From NCBI GenBank assembly GCA_041166085.1, contig JBEEFP010000055.1, forward strand, positions 1 to 64,000: DNA of 64,000 nucleotides, given 5' to 3'. Source of the DNA: JBEEFP01 sp041166085 (GTDB taxonomy: Bacteria > Actinomycetota > Acidimicrobiia > Acidimicrobiales > JAFATL01). Of this stretch, positions 8,645 through 15,779 are shown piece by piece (position 1 is the stretch's first letter; each line of letters starts with the position of its first letter). Position numbers and translations under genes: made by a program. The notes under the pieces are model-generated. The model was given only the letters and a program-made list of their open reading frames with translations, did not search any database and had not been told where the DNA came from.

Positions 8645-9798
8645 GCGGCCAGCACCAGCAGGGCGACGACGACGAAGGCGGCGCCCGCCGCGTAGGGCGC
8701 GCCGGTCGCGATGTGCTGGAACGCCACGCCGCCGGCCACCGGGCCGATCACGCGCGCCAAGCCGCCCGCCATCTGCTGCACGCCGAGGCCGTGGCCGTAG
8801 CGGCGCTCGCCGACCCGTCCCGCGACCATCGATGCCAGCGTCGGCGTGATGAGCCCCTGTCCGATCGTCAGCAGCAACAGCGCCGGCACCAGCAGCGACC
8901 ACGAGTGCACGCGCGTCAACAGGGCCAGTCCCGCCGCGTTGGCGAACAAGCCGACCTGCACCGCGCCGCGCTCGCCCAGCCGGCCCACCACCGGTCCGAC
9001 CACCCGCACCTGCATGATCACGATGGCCACCCCGATGGCTGCGAACACGGAGTACGTCGAGGACTCGCCCAGGCGGAGACGCCCCTCCGCGAAGAGTGCG
9101 AACGTCGCCTCGAACGCACTGAACGCCAGCAGCCCGAGGAACGTCACGAGCAACAATCCGCCCGTCCCGCCGGTCTTCGGCTGCTTCTCTTCAGCGAACT
9201 CGCCCGGTTTGGTCTGCTCTGACAGACCAGGCCGGGCGAGTTCGCTGGACTCGGGCTTCTTGGTCTCGGGCAGGCGCTTCCACGCGATGACGGCGTTGAC
9301 GGCCGCGATGGCCGCGGCGATCAGGAACGGGACGTGGGGGCCGCCGAGGACGGCGAGGGCGCCGATGGCCGGTCCGGCCACGAACCCGAGGCCGAACGCG
9401 GCGCCGAGCAGGCCGAGGAGCCGGGCCCGCTGCGCGGGCTCGGCGATGTCGGCGACGGCGGCCTGGGCGACTGACACCGACGCGCCGGAGATCCCGTCGA
9501 CGATGCGGCCCGCGAAGAGCAGCCACAGGGTCCCGGCCAGACCGGTGAGCAGGCTGCCGGCCGCGGTCCCGATGAGCGAGGCGATGAGGACGGGTTTGCG
9601 GCCGATGCGATCGGACACCCGTCCCCAGACCGGCGCGAACACGAGCTGTGCGATGGAGAAGGAGGCCACCAGCAGCCCGACGGTCGTGGGGCTGGCGCCG
9701 AAGCGCTCCGCGTAGCGGGGCAGGATGGGCACGACGATCCCGAAGCCCACGAGGTCGAGGGCCACACAAGCCCAGATGGCGCTGAACCCCGGAGGCAT
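8599..9798 (-). CDS. MFS transporter (DHA1/TetA-like efflux pump)
   Basis: Proton-coupled 12-helix carrier of 399 residues, probably exporting a drug or metabolite. Motif A is present after helix 2 (GRVSDRIGRKPVL) and motif C-like glycines follow in LGLLGAAFGLGFVAGPAIGA. Start ATG 9798 gives MPPGFSAIWACVALDLVGFG, the usual N-terminal helix. The 3' end overlaps the alcohol dehydrogenase by 46 bases. Oddity: the central cytoplasmic loop between helices 6 and 7 (SSELARPGLSEQTKPGEFAEE) is encoded by a large palindrome (9192-9247), which looks like an insertion into a tolerant site. A divergent 159-bp gap separates it from the sigma-factor fusion gene. Confidence 0.9.
   Translation of the reverse strand: MPPGFSAIWACVALDLVGFGIVVPILPRYAERFGASPTTVGLLVASFSIAQLVFAPVWGRVSDRIGRKPVLIASLIGTAAGSLLTGLAGTLWLLFAGRIVDGISGASVSVAQAAVADIAEPAQRARLLGLLGAAFGLGFVAGPAIGALAVLGGPHVPFLIAAAIAAVNAVIAWKRLPETKKPESSELARPGLSEQTKPGEFAEEKQPKTGGTGGLLLVTFLGLLAFSAFEATFALFAEGRLRLGESSTYSVFAAIGVAIVIMQVRVVGPVVGRLGERGAVQVGLFANAAGLALLTRVHSWSLLVPALLLLTIGQGLITPTLASMVAGRVGERRYGHGLGVQQMAGGLARVIGPVAGGVAFQHIATGAPYAAGAAFVVVALLVLAAQADGESSTLTGPSG
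9192..9247. repeat. Large palindrome inside the MFS gene
   Basis: Outer arms 9192-9207 and 9232-9247 (16 bp, CAGCGAACTCGCCCGG and its complement) are perfect. Inside them, after a 2-base mismatch, lies a second 7-bp stem (TGGTCTG 9210-9216, CAGACCA 9223-9229) around a 6-base loop. The reading frame continues through it. Length resembles the intergenic hairpins in this window. Confidence 0.75.
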
Positions 9799-9957
9799 CG
9801 CTGGTGTAGGACAGTGGTGGGAACCTGCGCCGTCAAGTTGGGCCTGGCGGTTGGTAGGGGCAGGAAGCGGGGACGTTCCCACCGAACTCTCACTGTGCGT
9901 AAGCGAACACCGCGCTGCGCATTCTCCACAAAGGACGCGAGGGGGACAGAAGAGCGG

Positions 9958-11385
9958 ATGCGGCGACCCAGAACGGTGAGCGCGATCGATGTCGAGCCGG
10001 ACAACGTCCTGGCTCAGCGCGCAGCCGAGGGGGACAGCCGGGCCTTCGAAGAGCTCTATCGCCGCCACGCCCCCGCGGCCTGGCGGGTCGCCTACGCCGT
10101 CGCCGGCAACCCCGACGACGCGGCCGACGCGGTCTCCGACGCGTTCACCCGCGTCTTCCAGGTGCTCCCCGAGGGACGCCCCCAGGCGAGCGAGGCCTTC
10201 CGCCCGTACCTGCTGGCGTCGACCCGCAACGCCGCCCTCGACGGGCTGCGCCGCCAGGGTCGGCTGCAGCCGATGGCCACGATCGAGCAGCTCGAGCGCT
10301 CGAGCGACAAGGACCTGGCCGCCGACCAGGTGCTCGACAGCGTCGACTCCAACCTCGTCGCGGTCGCGTTCCGCAGCCTGCCCGAGCGGTGGCGGTCGGT
10401 GCTCTGGCTCACCGAGGTCGAGGGGATCCCCGCGCGCGAGGCGGCGCCCATGCTCGGCGTGTCCGCCAACGGCCTGGCCCAGCTGGCGGTGCGAGCGCGC
10501 GCCGGACTGCGCCAGCGCTTCCTGCAGGCCCACCTGCGCGCGCCGGTCGCCCGGTCATGCCAGTTCCCCGTCGACAAGCTGGGCGCCTACATCGCGGGCG
10601 GACTGTCGCCGCGGGAGACGGCCAAGGTCGACCAGCACCTCGCCGGGTGCGCTGACTGTCGCCAGCAGGTCGAAGAGCTCGAGGACCTCGGTTCGCTGTT
10701 GCGCCGCGTCGTCCTCCCGGTGCCGCTCGCCCTCGGCGCCGTCAGCCTCAGCAAGTGGAAGCTGGCCACCAAGCTCACGTCGAACGTCAGCCGGGCGCCG
10801 GGGCTCGTGCACGCACGCAAACCCATCGCGGCGGTCGCCGCCGTCATGTTCGCGCTCGGGGTGATCGCGGCCACCGTCATCGACCGCCCCTTCGATCGCT
10901 CCAACCCGCCGTCGGCCTCGGGACCGCGCAACGGCGCCAACCAGGGCGGCAGCGCCAACGTGCCCCTCGACGACGGCAGCGGCGCGCTGAACGCGGATCG
11001 GGCCAACGCCACTCGCTCGACTTCAGGGTTCGCGACGGGCGACTCCGTCGTCTCAGGACCCGGGCGCACCGGCGCCGGCGCGGGTGCGGGCGGACAGCGC
11101 GGCAACGGAGGGGGCAACGGCACGGGGTCGAACCCGTCGCAGCCGCAGCCGCAGCCTCCGGGCGACGGCAGCGGACCCGGCAACCCGCCGGCCGCCGACG
11201 TCCTGGGCCTGCAGGTGGTTGCGCCCGGCGTCTCGACCGCGGCCAGCGCCGAGGTGGGCGGGGACTGCACCGGGCTGACCCTGCTCGGCGTGCTCGCCAC
11301 CGGATGCCAGCCGCCGACCACCGACCAGACGCTCGTCGTGCGCACCAGCGGACTGCTCGGCAACAACGAGATCGGCCTCCCGTAA
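9958..11385 (+). CDS. ECF sigma factor fused to zinc-finger anti-sigma, membrane helix and outside domain
   Basis: Single-chain transcription regulator. Starting at ATG 9958 (475 residues), residues 16-95 are sigma region 2 (AFEELYRRHAPAAWRVAY, NPDDAADAVSDAFTRVF) and 125-190 are region 4 (LPERWRSVLWLTEVEGIPAREAA). These are followed by a ZAS-type anti-sigma zinc motif H227-x3-C231-x2-C234, a membrane helix (about 289-308) and a Gly/Ser/Asn/Pro-rich extracytoplasmic stretch ending in a small domain. Sigma and anti-sigma are usually separate proteins. Tethering means activation probably needs proteolysis or a conformational signal across the membrane (inference). A more upstream in-frame start (9814) is less likely because the added residues are Arg-rich and resemble no sigma factor. 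The hairpin 11400-11430 ends the transcript. Confidence 0.87.
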   Translation: MRRPRTVSAIDVEPDNVLAQRAAEGDSRAFEELYRRHAPAAWRVAYAVAGNPDDAADAVSDAFTRVFQVLPEGRPQASEAFRPYLLASTRNAALDGLRRQGRLQPMATIEQLERSSDKDLAADQVLDSVDSNLVAVAFRSLPERWRSVLWLTEVEGIPAREAAPMLGVSANGLAQLAVRARAGLRQRFLQAHLRAPVARSCQFPVDKLGAYIAGGLSPRETAKVDQHLAGCADCRQQVEELEDLGSLLRRVVLPVPLALGAVSLSKWKLATKLTSNVSRAPGLVHARKPIAAVAAVMFALGVIAATVIDRPFDRSNPPSASGPRNGANQGGSANVPLDDGSGALNADRANATRSTSGFATGDSVVSGPGRTGAGAGAGGQRGNGGGNGTGSNPSQPQPQPPGDGSGPGNPPAADVLGLQVVAPGVSTAASAEVGGDCTGLTLLGVLATGCQPPTTDQTLVVRTSGLLGNNEIGLP

Positions 11386-11399
11386 CCGTTCGCTGACGC

Positions 11400-11430
11400 G
11401 ACGAAGGCCGGCCACCGGCCGGCCTTCGTC
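11400..11430. terminator. 14-bp hairpin between convergent genes
   Basis: Arms 11400-11413 and 11417-11430 (GACGAAGGCCGGCC and its complement) close on a 3-base loop (ACC). It sits between the sigma fusion stop and the stop of the cold-shock gene. No T-run is present on either side. Confidence 0.75.
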
Positions 11431-11445
11431 AGCGTTGCGGGTTGG

Positions 11446-11649
11446 CTACTGGACGGCGCGAACGGTTGCAGCCTGCAGGCCCTTGGGACCCTGCTGCACC
11501 TCGAACTCGACCGCCTGACCTTCCTCGAGCGTCTTGTAGCCGCCCATGTCGATCGCCGAGAAATGCACGAAGACGTCTGCTCCGTCGGACTGCGAGATGA
11601 ACCCGTAGCCCTTCTCAGCGTTGAACCACTTGACCGTACCGGTCGCCAC
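11446..11649 (-). CDS. Cold-shock protein (CspA family)
   Basis: Small cytoplasmic RNA chaperone that binds single-stranded RNA and DNA through an OB fold. It is 67 residues, the usual family length. RNP1 is KGYGFIS and RNP2 is DVFVHFSAI. Start GTG 11649 gives the common N-terminus (V/M)ATGTVKWFNAEKG and follows AAGGGGG at a good distance. A farther upstream in-frame start would add a non-conserved tail. Upstream, TATGGC around 11706-11716 on the minus strand is a possible -10, implying a 5' leader of some tens of bases, typical for csp genes and often the site of temperature control (family knowledge). Convergent with the sigma fusion gene. Confidence 0.95.
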   Translation of the reverse strand: MATGTVKWFNAEKGYGFISQSDGADVFVHFSAIDMGGYKTLEEGQAVEFEVQQGPKGLQAATVRAVQ

Positions 11650-11777
11650 GATGGCGATCCCCCTTGTTGAGATTGCAGTTACCGAGGGACCAGCCACACG
11701 TGCGTCTTTGCACTGCCATACCGAAACCCCTCAGGGCGAAACGCTAACAAATCCTCCCGCCGCCGTCACGAGATGTT

Positions 11778-11826
11778 GTTCTCGGCAAGCAGACGGTCGC
11801 CTCGCGACCGTTTGCTTGCCGAGAAC
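11778..11826. terminator. Long 23-bp-arm hairpin after cysS
   Basis: Arms 11778-11800 and 11804-11826 pair with one mismatch around a 3-base loop (CTC). It starts three bases after the cysS stop on the minus strand. No T-run follows. Same geometry as the hairpins at 6268 and 22972. Confidence 0.7.
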
Positions 11827-11828
11827 CG

Positions 11829-13154
11829 TCATCGGTGGACCCGCGTGCCTCCCGGCGTGTCCTCGACCACCCAGCCCATGGCCGACAGCTGGTCACGGAT
11901 CGCGTCGGCACGTGCGAAGTCACGATCCCGCCGCGCCGCATCGCGTTCGCGCGTGAGCCGCTCGGTCTCGGCGTCGATGGCGTCGTCACCAGCGAGCTCG
12001 AGACCGAGCACGCGGGCGATCTCCACCGCAGCGGCGCCGATGGCCGGCCCTGCTCCGCTGTTGGCCGACGTGACCAGGGTGAAGAGCGTGGCGACGGCCG
12101 TCGGCGTGTCGAGGTCGTCGTCCATCGCCGCGCGGAAGGCGACCAGCGACGCGTCGTCAGGCGCGACGTCGGACGCAGCACCGAGGTTGCGGGCGAAGTC
12201 GTCGAGCCGCCGCATCGACGCCTCGGCCTGGGCCATCGTCTCCGGCGTCACCTCCATCGGCGAGCGGTAGTGCGAGCGCAGCACGAGCAGCCTGTAGGCG
12301 CGGGGATCGGAGCGAGCCAGCAGATCGGTCAGCGACGCGTAGTTGCCGAGCGACTTCGACATCTTCTCACCCGCGACCTCGACGAATCCGTGGTGCATCC
12401 AGTGCTGGGAGAACCGGCGCCCGAGGGCGACGGCCTGGGCCCGCTCGTTCTCGTGGTGGGGGAAGCGCAGGTCCAACCCGCCCGCGTGCAGGTCGAATCC
12501 CTCCCCCAGCAGGTCGAGCGACATCACCACGCACTCGGTGTGCCAACCAGGTCGTCCCGGCCCCCACGGCGACTCCCAGGTGGGCTCGCCCGGCTTGGCC
12601 TTCTTCCAGAGGACGAAGTCGAGCGGCGACCGCTTCTCCTCGTCGACGTCGACCCTCGCGCCCGCCCGCAGCTGGTCGAGGGGCTGCAGCGCGAGCAGGC
12701 CGTAGCCCTCGACCTGGCTCGTGTCGAGGTAGACGCCGTCGCTGATCTCGTACGCCAGCCCGTCGCCCAGGAGCTCCGCCACCAGCTCCACCATGCGCTC
12801 GATGTAGGCGCTGGCGTGAGGGTCATGGGTGGGCCGCAGCACCCCGAGACCGTCCATGGCCTCGTTCCAGGCCGCCTCGTACTGCGCGACCACGTCGTCG
12901 ATGGAGCGGCCCTGCTCGGCGGCCCGGTTGATGATGTTGTCGTCCACGTCGGTGATGTTCGACACGTGGACGACGTCGAGCCCGGTCCATTCCAGGTACC
13001 GCCGCAGGGTGTCGTACAGCAGCATCTGACGACCGTGTCCGATGTGAGGGAGGTCGTAGACGGTGGGGCCGCAGACATAGATCGACACCCGCCCCGGGTC
13101 GCGGAGCGCGAGCTCGCTGACCTCGCCTTTTGCAGTGTCGAACAGCTGCATCAC
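11829..13154 (-). CDS. cysS: Cysteine--tRNA ligase
   Basis: Class I aminoacyl-tRNA synthetase that charges tRNA-Cys in the cytoplasm. The HIGH motif is HIGHGRQ and the KMSKS motif is EKMSKSLGN. Zinc-site Cys and His residues appear in VCGPTVYD, GWHTECV and HHENE. The 441-residue length is slightly below E. coli CysS (461) but complete. MshC, the mycothiol ligase paralog, is the main alternative; the retained C-terminal anticodon-binding region after the Rossmann fold favours CysS. GTG 13154 is preferred to ATG 13151 because TACCGT lies exactly six bases upstream on the minus strand. That -10 box shares its bases with the valS promoter on the other strand. Confidence 0.9.
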   Translation of the reverse strand: MMQLFDTAKGEVSELALRDPGRVSIYVCGPTVYDLPHIGHGRQMLLYDTLRRYLEWTGLDVVHVSNITDVDDNIINRAAEQGRSIDDVVAQYEAAWNEAMDGLGVLRPTHDPHASAYIERMVELVAELLGDGLAYEISDGVYLDTSQVEGYGLLALQPLDQLRAGARVDVDEEKRSPLDFVLWKKAKPGEPTWESPWGPGRPGWHTECVVMSLDLLGEGFDLHAGGLDLRFPHHENERAQAVALGRRFSQHWMHHGFVEVAGEKMSKSLGNYASLTDLLARSDPRAYRLLVLRSHYRSPMEVTPETMAQAEASMRRLDDFARNLGAASDVAPDDASLVAFRAAMDDDLDTPTAVATLFTLVTSANSGAGPAIGAAAVEIARVLGLELAGDDAIDAETERLTRERDAARRDRDFARADAIRDQLSAMGWVVEDTPGGTRVHR

Positions 13155-13159
13155 GCAGG

Positions 13160-13166
13160 TACGGTA
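13160..13166. promoter_or_regulatory. Shared bidirectional -10 element TACGGTA for cysS and valS
   Basis: On the plus strand TACGGT (13160-13165) lies nine bases before valS ATG 13175. On the minus strand TACCGT (13166-13161) lies six bases before cysS GTG 13154. Only 20 bases separate the two start codons, so the -35 regions must lie inside the opposite coding sequences. Confidence 0.5.
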
Positions 13167-13174
13167 GCGAGACC

Positions 13175-15718
13175 ATGTGCCCGACCGTCCCGGATAAGCC
13201 GTCGCTCGAAGGCCTCGAGGCCAAGTGGCGCGCCCAGTGGGACGAAGAAGGCACGTACCGGTTCGACCGCACCAAGAGCCGCGCCGACGTCTACTCCATC
13301 GACACGCCGCCTCCGACGGTGAGCGGCCGCCTGCACATCGGTCACGTCTGCTCGTACACCCACACCGACACCATCGCCCGGTACCAGCGCATGCGGGGCA
13401 AGGCCGTCTTCTACCCGATGGGGTGGGACGACAACGGCCTGAACGTCGAGCGTCGGGCCCAGATCCACTACGGCGTCTACTGCGACCCGACGCTGCCGTA
13501 CGACGCGGGCTTCGAGCCGCCGCGACAACCGTTGCCGAAGAACACCAGACCCGTCCCCGTCTCCCGGCCCAACTTCGTCGAGCTGTGCGCCGAGCTCACC
13601 GAGGAGCTGGAGAAGGAGTACTTCGAGCTCTGGAACCTGGCCGCGCTCTCCGTCGACTGGACCTACCTCTACCGCACCATCGCGCCGGACGTCACGCGCG
13701 TCTCCCAACTCGCGTTCCTGCGCCTGCTGGATCGCGGCGGCGTCTACCGCGTCGAGGCACCGACGCTCTGGGACATCGACTTCCGGTCCGCCATCGCTCA
13801 GGCCGAGCTCGAGGACCGCGAGATCCCTGGCGCCTATCACCGGCTCGCCTTCCACCGCGACAACGGCGACGACATCTTCATCGAGACCACCCGTCCCGAG
13901 CTCGTTCCCGCGTGCGTCGCCCTGGTCGCCAACCCGGACGACGAGCGCTACAAGCCGCTGTTCGGCACCACCGTCACCACACCGCTGTTCGACGTCGAGG
14001 TCCCGATCGTCGCCCACGGGCTCGCCGACCCCGAGAAGGGCAGCGGGATCGCCATGATCTGCACGTTCGGCGACACCACCGACGTCGTCTGGTGGCGCGA
14101 GCTCGACCTCCCCGTCCGCAACGTCATGGGGCACGACGGCCGCCTCATACCCATCGCGTGGGGCGAGGACGGCTTCGTCGCACGCGACAACTCGGCGGCC
14201 CAGCGTGCGTACGACGAGCTGGCGGGCAAGAACGCCAAGCAGGCGCAGACCCGCATCGTGGAGCTGCTGTCCGAGAGCGGCGAGCTCGTCGGCGCGCCCC
14301 GCGCCATCACCCACCCGGTCAAGTTCTGGGAGAACGGCAGCCGGCCCCTCGAGATCGTCACCAACCGCCAGTGGTTCATCCGCTTCCCACCGAAGGACGT
14401 GCTCCTCCGACGGGGCGAGGAGCTGCGGTGGCATCCCGAGTTCATGCGCGTCCGCTACCAGAACTGGGTCGAAGGCCTCACCGGTGACTGGAACATCACT
14501 CGCCAGCGCTTCTTCGGCGTCCCCTTCCCCATCTGGTACCCGATCAGCGAGGACGGCGAGCCCGACTGGACCGCGCCCATCCGTGCACCGGAGGAGCGTC
14601 TCCCTGTCGACCCGTCCACGGATACGCCCGACGATTACACCGAGGATCAGCGGGGCAAGCCGCGCGGTTTCCTCGGGGACCCCGACGTCATGGACACGTG
14701 GGCGACCTCGTCGATGAGTCCGGAGTTCGTCTCGGGCTGGGAGCGCGATCCCGACCTGTTCGAGCGCACGTTTCCGATGGACCTGCGCCCGCAGGCCCAC
14801 GACATCATCCGGACGTGGCTCTTCTACACCGTCGTTCGCGCCGAGCTGGAGTTCCAGTCGCTCCCGTTCCAGCACGTCGCGCTGTCGGGCTTCGTCAACG
14901 ATCCCGACCGCAAGAAGCTCTCGAAGTCGGCGGGCAACTCCCCGGACGATCCGTTCGCGCTGTTGGAACAGCATGGCGCCGATGCAGTTCGGTACTGGGC
15001 CGCCGGCGCACGACCAGGACGCGACGTCGAGCTCGACCGCAACCAGTTCAAGATCGGTCGGCGCCTCGCCATCAAGATTCTCAACGCGTCCAAGTTCGTC
15101 CTCGCCCGCCTCGGCCCCGAGGGCGAGATCACCGAGCCCCTCGACACGGCCATGCTCAGCGCGCTGAGCGGGGTCGTCAGCGAGGCCACCGCCGCCTTCG
15201 AGGACTACGACTACGCCCGCGCTCTCGAGCGCACCGAGTCCTTCTTCTGGTCGTTCTGCGACGACTACCTCGAGCTGGTCAAGGGCCGTGCCTACGGGGC
15301 GCAGGGCGAGCAGGCCGCCGCGTCGGCCAACCGCGCGCTGACCACGGCGCTGTCGACGATGCTCCGGCTCTTCGCCCCCTTCCTGCCCTACGTCACCGCC
15401 GAGGTCTGGTCGTGGTGGCAGGACGGCTCGGTTCACCGCGCGAGCTGGCCGACGGCGGAGGAGCTCGCCTCAGCGGGCGCGCCGGCAACCGCCGACCTGC
15501 TCGGGATCGCCGTCGCCGTCCTGGGCCAGGTCAGGCGGGCCAAGACCGACGCCAAGCTGTCGATGAAGGCCCCGGTCCAGCGGGTCACGGTCCGAGGCCC
15601 CAGCGAGACGTTGGCCGCCATCAGGGCGTCAGAGGGCGATCTGCGGGACGCGGGCGGCATCGAGCAGCTGACGCTCGAGCCTGGGAACGAGCTCGACGTG
15701 GACGTCCAATTGGCCTGA
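13175..15718 (+). CDS. valS: Valine--tRNA ligase, archaeal-like type
   Basis: Class I synthetase that charges tRNA-Val and edits mischarged Thr, in the cytoplasm. HIGH is LHIGHVCSYTHTDTIARY and KMSKS is DRKKLSKSAGN. An editing (CP1) domain occupies roughly residues 180-400, and an anticodon-binding helical domain follows the KMSKS loop. The 847-residue length and motifs such as MGWDDNGLNVERR and ISRPNFVELC-like VSRPNFVELCAELTEE fit the shorter archaeal-type ValRS found in some actinobacteria, rather than the E. coli type of about 950 residues. The coiled-coil tail of bacterial ValRS is absent. ATG 13175 is chosen for the TACGGT box nine bases upstream and lack of conservation before it. Divergent from cysS. 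Confidence 0.92.
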   Translation: MCPTVPDKPSLEGLEAKWRAQWDEEGTYRFDRTKSRADVYSIDTPPPTVSGRLHIGHVCSYTHTDTIARYQRMRGKAVFYPMGWDDNGLNVERRAQIHYGVYCDPTLPYDAGFEPPRQPLPKNTRPVPVSRPNFVELCAELTEELEKEYFELWNLAALSVDWTYLYRTIAPDVTRVSQLAFLRLLDRGGVYRVEAPTLWDIDFRSAIAQAELEDREIPGAYHRLAFHRDNGDDIFIETTRPELVPACVALVANPDDERYKPLFGTTVTTPLFDVEVPIVAHGLADPEKGSGIAMICTFGDTTDVVWWRELDLPVRNVMGHDGRLIPIAWGEDGFVARDNSAAQRAYDELAGKNAKQAQTRIVELLSESGELVGAPRAITHPVKFWENGSRPLEIVTNRQWFIRFPPKDVLLRRGEELRWHPEFMRVRYQNWVEGLTGDWNITRQRFFGVPFPIWYPISEDGEPDWTAPIRAPEERLPVDPSTDTPDDYTEDQRGKPRGFLGDPDVMDTWATSSMSPEFVSGWERDPDLFERTFPMDLRPQAHDIIRTWLFYTVVRAELEFQSLPFQHVALSGFVNDPDRKKLSKSAGNSPDDPFALLEQHGADAVRYWAAGARPGRDVELDRNQFKIGRRLAIKILNASKFVLARLGPEGEITEPLDTAMLSALSGVVSEATAAFEDYDYARALERTESFFWSFCDDYLELVKGRAYGAQGEQAAASANRALTTALSTMLRLFAPFLPYVTAEVWSWWQDGSVHRASWPTAEELASAGAPATADLLGIAVAVLGQVRRAKTDAKLSMKAPVQRVTVRGPSETLAAIRASEGDLRDAGGIEQLTLEPGNELDVDVQLA

Positions 15719-15779
15719 ACCCTCAGGACGCCCCCTGCTCGGGCCGATAGAGCGGAGGGGAACCAGGGGGGCATCGACG

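Noticed and set aside
9814..9957. Longer N-terminus for the sigma fusion protein
   Set aside because: The extra 48 residues are Arg-rich and unlike sigma factors, and they occupy the expected promoter region.
13151..15436. A very long open frame on the minus strand opposite valS
   Set aside because: Its residues are the high-GC mirror of the valS frame, with no recognisable motif; valS itself is unambiguous.
15719..15779. c-di-GMP riboswitch before the HD-GYP gene
   Set aside because: Only a CCCCCTG/CAGGGGG stem is present; the 60-bp gap is too short and lacks the GEMM core.
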